In this document: positions 59,097 to 64,000 of the stretch, in pieces
Numbering within the stretch: position 1 is the first letter of the stretch
Layout: the number at the start of each line of letters is the position of its first letter
NCBI RefSeq assembly: GCF_001640805.2
Contig: NC_066836.1
Location: 259,568-323,567, forward strand
Source: Lates calcarifer
Lineage: Eukaryota > Chordata > Actinopteri > Centropomidae
Length of the DNA stretch: 64,000 nt
Reading direction: 5' to 3'
Notes under the pieces: model-generated
What the model was told of the DNA's origin: nothing
What the model saw: only the letters and a program-made list of their open reading frames with translations
Database searches by the model: none
Made by a program: the position numbers and the translations under genes

Positions 59097-59481
59097 AGAG
59101 GCCTGTACTACGAAGAGAGTTGAACCTCCTCTGGTTTAACTCAGGTTCTCAGGTAAAGTCGGGGTTGACAAACCCTGACTGCCTCGATCTGTGTTAAACG
59201 CTACGACGGTGGTTCAGATGTGGGCCAGTTGAGTCGGTGTTAACTTAATCAGAGTTAGTGCGTGTTGATTAAAGGGGCGTGCACCGTATCTCTCAGATGA
59301 AGAGCGCACGTTAATTCAGTGGGTTTAGAGGAATTTAAAGAGACTCTAACGACACAATGTCAAACCAACAAAGACAGAGAGACTGGTCACATGTTCTCTG
59401 GATTCTTCATCTGTAATATGAGATGGAAGGACACAGAACATATGTGATCATTTCTCAGATACTTGGATTACAGTCAACACG
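59097..59481 (+). mobile_element. TIR element family A, copy 4 (right part missing)
   Basis: Begins AGAGGCCTGTACTACGAAGA and follows copy 1 to CAGTCAACACGT at about 59481, where it stops abruptly. The copy that starts abruptly at 63074 carries the complementary right part with overlap. Confidence 0.8.
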
Positions 59482-60495
59482 TTATAGTCACTGTTAGCAA
59501 TGTTAACTTAGTGATCTGATCTGTTCACAGTTTGTTTAAAATAACTTTAATAAATTTTAGAAGTTGTTTTCTGTGTTTGTCAAATGTTCGAGTTTCTGTC
59601 AAAGTTCAAACTTAATTAAATGTTGAGTTTAAATGAAGTCAAAGGTCAAAAGACCATTTAAAGGAATTAAAGTCAGATTTAATTAAATCATGAACACAGA
59701 GCTGCTGACAGAGGTTAAACTCTGCATCACACAGTAACAGTTCTGGTGAATCTGCAGAACAGAGTTTTTGTTCTTCACGGTTCAGATGAGACTGAAACTC
59801 GCTGCTGCTGCAACCTGAACCACTTCCTGCTGAGATTGACAGAACGAGTTGAGTGTGTGACAGAAAACCTGAGCTGAGGGATTTCCACCAATGCTTAGAG
59901 GAACGACAAGGGAACGGCCTGTTGTCATGGTGACGTCAGGCAACTGTTTCTGTTGTCGCATCAACAAAACTTTAATAAACAAACAACAGCAGAGTCACTG
60001 TGACTATCTCTGTGAGGACCTGACGTCACAGTGTGGTCCTCATCAGGACCGGTCCTCACTGTGGGGACACAGCTGTGACCACAGATAATAGATGTGTTGT
60101 TATAGAGTCACTGAGGCTCAGATCAATCAGGACGATCAGATTGATTAACTGATCATCTTCCTGTCATCACAGCTCCTGATGCCTCTGTCACCTGTTTATG
60201 CTCTGATCCGGATTCACTGAGTCCTGGTTCCTGATGGTCTGGTCCTCACTGGTGTAGAGAGTTTGGTGTGTGTGTGTGCAGTTCAGGGTCGTGTGACCTC
60301 TGCGTGTTTCAGGACTCTTCCTGACCCCCCCCTGCTGATGCAGCTGAATCTGGACTCTGTGTTTCCACAAGGACAAAGGCGTCCAACACAAACACATCCT
60401 GAACAAAGCCGGCCATGTTTCCAGAACTCCGTCCTCCCATAAATCGGGGCAACGCGCGGCTCTGAGCGGTTTGACACCGGGAGCCTCTGAGCGTC
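59482..60495. promoter_or_regulatory. Upstream region of BFSP2
   Basis: No gene seen. The last 100 bases before the ATG are CG-rich and contain CCATAAATCGG-type sequence (about 60437-60447), a possible TATA-like or MADS-type element. The lens promoter should lie here. Confidence 0.4.
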
Positions 60496-62953
60496 ATGCC
60501 TCTGCCCCGACGCCGCTCATCCTTCCTGGGACAGCCGTCCTCTGACCGCCCGGCTGCTGCCTCCTGTGGGAGGATCAGCTCGGCTGGGGCCACCGCCCCC
60601 CGCGGCGTCTTCGTCGGCTCTGCCCCCCTGGCGGGCGGGGCATCCGGCCTGGGGACGCGGGTGTCCAGACGAGCTCTGGGCATCAGCAGCGTGTTCCTGC
60701 AGGGAATGAGGAGCAGCGCCGCCCCGGTCCTCCCCCGGACCGGAGAGCGAGCGGCCGGTCCCGGAGCGGCGGCCGGACTGAACAGCTGCCTGATGGAATA
60801 CAGAGACAAAGTGAGAGCGCTGGAACAACTGAACCAACAACTGGAGGAACAGATCAGACTCTGTCTGGACAGGAAGGCCTCCAGCGCCGGGGCCTGGGGT
60901 CCACTGAGGAGGGAGTGGGAGGAGGTCTACAGACAGGTGAGGGGGTGGGGGGGGACAGAGAGAGAGAGAGAGAGAGAGAGGGAGGTGGGGAGGGACCAGA
61001 ACCAGAACCAGGACTCTGGCTCACTGATCAGCAGCTCTACAACATTGAACATCCATCATCTAATCAATGATCAGTGATCAATGATCAATAACCCTGACTT
61101 ATGAACAGATGGTGGATGTGGTTTGTTTGATTGACAGCAGTGTCTCCATGGCGACAGCAGCCAATACCACTGATCCAGCACTGACTGGTCCTGAAGGAGG
61201 AGTGGGTCAGAGCAGGTCAGGTTCAGGGTGAGGAGGTGCTGCCCCCTGCTGGACGCTGTCAGTTCTCTGTTTTCCTATGTTCTCTGCAGGTCAGTGAAGC
61301 CATCCTGGACAACGCTCGCCTGATGCTGCAGACAGAGAACGTCCAGGCCAATGCCGAGGACTTCAAGGACAGGTCAGTGAGACTGGGTCAGAGCCGGGTC
61401 TGAACTGAGTGAGGCAGAACCAGAACCCTCAGGGAGAACAGGAGTCAGGTGATTAAACTGCAGCAGGAGAACTAACAGCTACCTTCCTCCTGCAGGTACG
61501 AGAACGAGCAGCCGTTCAGGAGGGCCGTGGAGGAGGAGATCAGCTCTCTGTACAAAGTGATCGACGACGCCAACCTGATGAAGGCGGAGCTAGAGGAGCA
61601 GATGGAGAACATGAGAGCGGAGCTACGAAACCTGGAGCACAACCACGAGCAGGTGGAACAAAAAACACCAGATTTAACCTGAGAGCAGAAATAGTTTTAC
61701 ATTTGAGGTGTGAAACTCTGTTTATAGATGTTTGATTATTATCAAATGAAAAAATTTAACAGAAGAATTATAAAAATACGATAAAAAAAGATAATGAAAT
61801 TTAAAATTTTCCTCTAATTAAATTCAAAAGGAATACAAAAAGCTAAAAGGAAAAAAGTAAACAAAAATAAGATGATGATCGTTTTTACCAGTTATTTTAT
61901 TTATTTTATTATTTTTCAATGTAAAATTAATTTAAAATGTAAGTTTTTACAATTTAAAGAGAAAAAATTTACTTTTTAAATTTTTTAATCATTTTATTTT
62001 TATATTTGTTTTTGTCTTTTAAACAGTATGTCATTTGAAAAAACGTTAATTATTTCTGATTATATTTTTATCATCTTTATATTTTTAAACTTTGAAGTGT
62101 TGATTATTGGCACACTTCAGCCTCCATACAGCAGAATCTCTTTAGTTTCACTAATATTTTTGATTTTGTCTCACGATCAGAGACTTTTAATGAAATGAAC
62201 TGTTCCTTTAACAAGCTGAGTCATGTGATCTGTGAACTTCCTGCCCAGGACGTTCGGGTCCTCTACAGTCAGATGGCGGGACGCGAGGTGGACGAACCTG
62301 ATGCTCCCATAGAGACCAGTCTGGACCAAATCCTGGCCTACATCAGGACCCACTGGGAGAAGGTGACGGAGAGGAACCGAGCCGAGACCGACAGCTACCA
62401 GCTGGAATGTAAGGTGAGAACGTGTCACCTGCACAGGTGAGCTCACGGGCTGGGTCGTGTCATCCAGGTGTGTGTGACGTGTGTGTTTGTCCTGCAGGAG
62501 GCGCAGTGCATGAGCAGCAGGCTGAGTCCTGAGGAGGAGCAGGTGGAGACGCTGAAGGCCGAGTGCAATGACACTGGCTGCAAGATCCAGAGTCTGCATG
62601 CCGAGACAGAGTCCATCAGAGCGCTGGTGAGATGATCAATAACCTGATCAATAATCTAATCAGTAACCTGATCAATAACCCGACCAGTGGCGCCCTCTGT
62701 CCCACAGAAGCGTGGTCTGGAGAACTCTCTGAGTGACGCCCGTCACTGGCACGACATGGAGCTTCAGAACCTGGGCTCTGTGGTGGCGAAGCTGGAGGCG
62801 GAGCTCGCCGACGTCCGCGGAGAGATCGAGCAGCAGCGCCGCGACTACGACACGTTGCTAAGCAACAAACAGCGACTGGAGCAGGAGATCGGACTGTACC
62901 ATGGCATCCTGGACGGGGAGGAGAGCCGCTTCCAGCCCACCGAGACGCTGTGA
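60496..62953 (+). CDS. bfsp2: Phakinin (beaded filament structural protein 2)
   Basis: Lens-specific intermediate-filament protein that co-assembles with filensin into beaded filaments of fibre cells. Six coding exons: 60496-60936, 61290-61372, 61496-61652, 62249-62413, 62498-62626 and 62708-62953, giving about 406 residues (human 415). The head matches human BFSP2 ([30 protein letters not shown]). Coil 1A has [19 protein letters not shown]. Further blocks are [60 protein letters not shown] and [20 protein letters not shown]. It ends [18 protein letters not shown], with no tail domain, as in phakinins. The final TGA overlaps a donor-like GTGAGT, so a further exon beyond the window is possible but not needed. 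Confidence 0.95.
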
Positions 62954-62961
62954 GTCACTGC

Positions 62962-63073
62962 TACACAACAACACAACAACAACAACACGACAACAACACA
63001 ACGACACAACAACAACATGACGACAACACGACACGACCACAACATGACAACAACACAATGACAGGACAACACA
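62962..63073. repeat. ACAACA-rich simple repeat
   Basis: ACAACAACACAACAACAAC-type sequence just after the BFSP2 stop and ending exactly where TIR element copy 5 begins. Confidence 0.85.
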
Positions 63074-63970
63074 GATGAAGAGCGCACGTTAATTCTGTGG
63101 GTTTAGAGGAATTTAAAGAGACTCTAACGACACAATGTCAAACCAACAAAGACAGAGAGACTGGTCACATGTTCTCTGGATTCTTCATCTGTAATATGAG
63201 ATGGAAGGACACAGAACATATGTGATCATTATCAGATACTTGGATTACAGTCAACACGTGGGTCACATGTCTGAGAATGAGCTGTTCCTGTTAATGATGT
63301 TCTGCCTGGAACACTCAGGCTGTATATGTATGAATGTAAAGCTGTTATGTTCAGTATGAACTTCATGTTAACATTATTTCAGCCTCAGTGGAAACTGAAC
63401 CTGGATCAAACAGAAAATATATATATTCTATAAAGTGGTTCACATTCATATTTCCATCATTAATGCTGCTTGGTCTGTAGTCTACAATTACAACAGCCTG
63501 TCACTTTATATTGTCTTTCAGGACAATAACACCCCCCATTTAAAGGATTATTGAAATCGATAATATGCAGCACTAATGATGCTAAACTCTGCTGCTTGAC
63601 TGTGAGAAAGAAAATTAAAATAACAGAGTGAAAATGGAAAATGTGGAGCATAAAAACACCATTTATTGATCCACATACCTCTACCATCCACTACATACTG
63701 TTATTTTTTATTTTTTTGGTGGGGGTGGGGGGGTGACGGTCTTTAGAGCGGAGCTTAGGTAGAAGTAACACCGGTAACACCGAGTTAACCACGAACATAA
63801 ACTGCTCAGAGCAGTTTAGAGACGCAGCGTAAATTACCATGGCAACTGACCTCAGGTAAAACCTATCCACCTTTCATAGTACAGGTTAATCAGGAAGTTA
63901 CACCTGATGTCACCAAGTTACTCCTGAAGTTACTCTGATAAACCAGTAACCTCGCTTCATAGAACAGGCC
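63074..63970 (+). mobile_element. TIR element family A, copy 5 (left part missing)
   Basis: Begins within the element at AGATGAAGAGCGCACGTTAA and runs to the right end TTCATAGAACAGGCCTC. It contains the poly-T and G-rich segment near 63700-63735 that copy 1 lacks. It lies within 125 bases of the BFSP2 stop codon. The last 30 bases of the window are unassigned. Confidence 0.85.
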
Positions 63971-64000
63971 TCAGGTGAATTGTGTCTTTGTGAAAATTTT

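Overview
This is vertebrate nuclear DNA, almost certainly from a ray-finned (teleost) fish. The genes have many short exons with GT/AG borders, the introns are compact, and dinucleotide and trinucleotide microsatellites are abundant. Fish-type repeats are present: a Penelope relic, a CR1/L2/Rex-like LINE, small TIR elements and tRNA-like short repeats. There are no bacterial features, no CRISPR array and no plausible operon.

Layout. (1) 1-1454, minus: the 5' end of a type II classical cadherin, cut by the window edge. (2) 3.0-8.0 kb: microsatellites, two related TIR elements and a Penelope relic. (3) 8025-14462, minus: two complete tandem copies of an IMPA1-like inositol monophosphatase, each with eight coding exons in matching order. 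(4) 17704-26206, minus: RIOK1, an atypical kinase of 40S ribosome maturation. (5) 27134-29715, plus: RPP40, a subunit of nuclear RNase P/MRP, divergent from RIOK1. (6) 31722-35474, minus: CDYL, with a chromodomain and a crotonase-like domain. (7) 36780-40994, minus: TMX3-like ER thioredoxin-fold membrane protein with an unusual CTFC active site. (8) 41628-43106, minus: an intronless melanopsin. (9) 44313-45199, minus: a reduced PXDC1-like gene. (10) 46399-48829, minus: a C2H2 zinc-finger gene whose frame appears to slip at two G-runs. (11) 49.5-50.9 kb: a 5'-truncated LINE. (12) 52.0-53.4 kb: a 1.3-kb ACT/ATT-type satellite. (13) 54729-56081, plus: chemokine receptor CCR9-like, followed by an 11-bp-type minisatellite. 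(14) 60496-62953, plus: BFSP2 (phakinin), a lens beaded-filament protein.

These genes do not form a pathway; they are ordinary vertebrate neighbours. From memory, CDYL and RPP40 are close neighbours on human 6p25, with RIOK1 and PXDC1 not far away, so part of the block looks like conserved synteny. The IMPA1 tandem pair, the cadherin, the melanopsin, CCR9 and BFSP2 are fish-specific context here.

I see no convincing undescribed multi-gene system. The most useful leads are two small TIR element families that share the same end sequence, the IMPA1 tandem pair, the CTFC active site in TMX3, the two apparent one-base slips in the zinc-finger gene, a perfect 27-bp hairpin in the cadherin intron, and several expanded tandem arrays. 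Exon borders were read by eye from GT/AG signals and homology remembered from human proteins; they may be off by a few bases, most of all for RIOK1 and the 3' half of TMX3.
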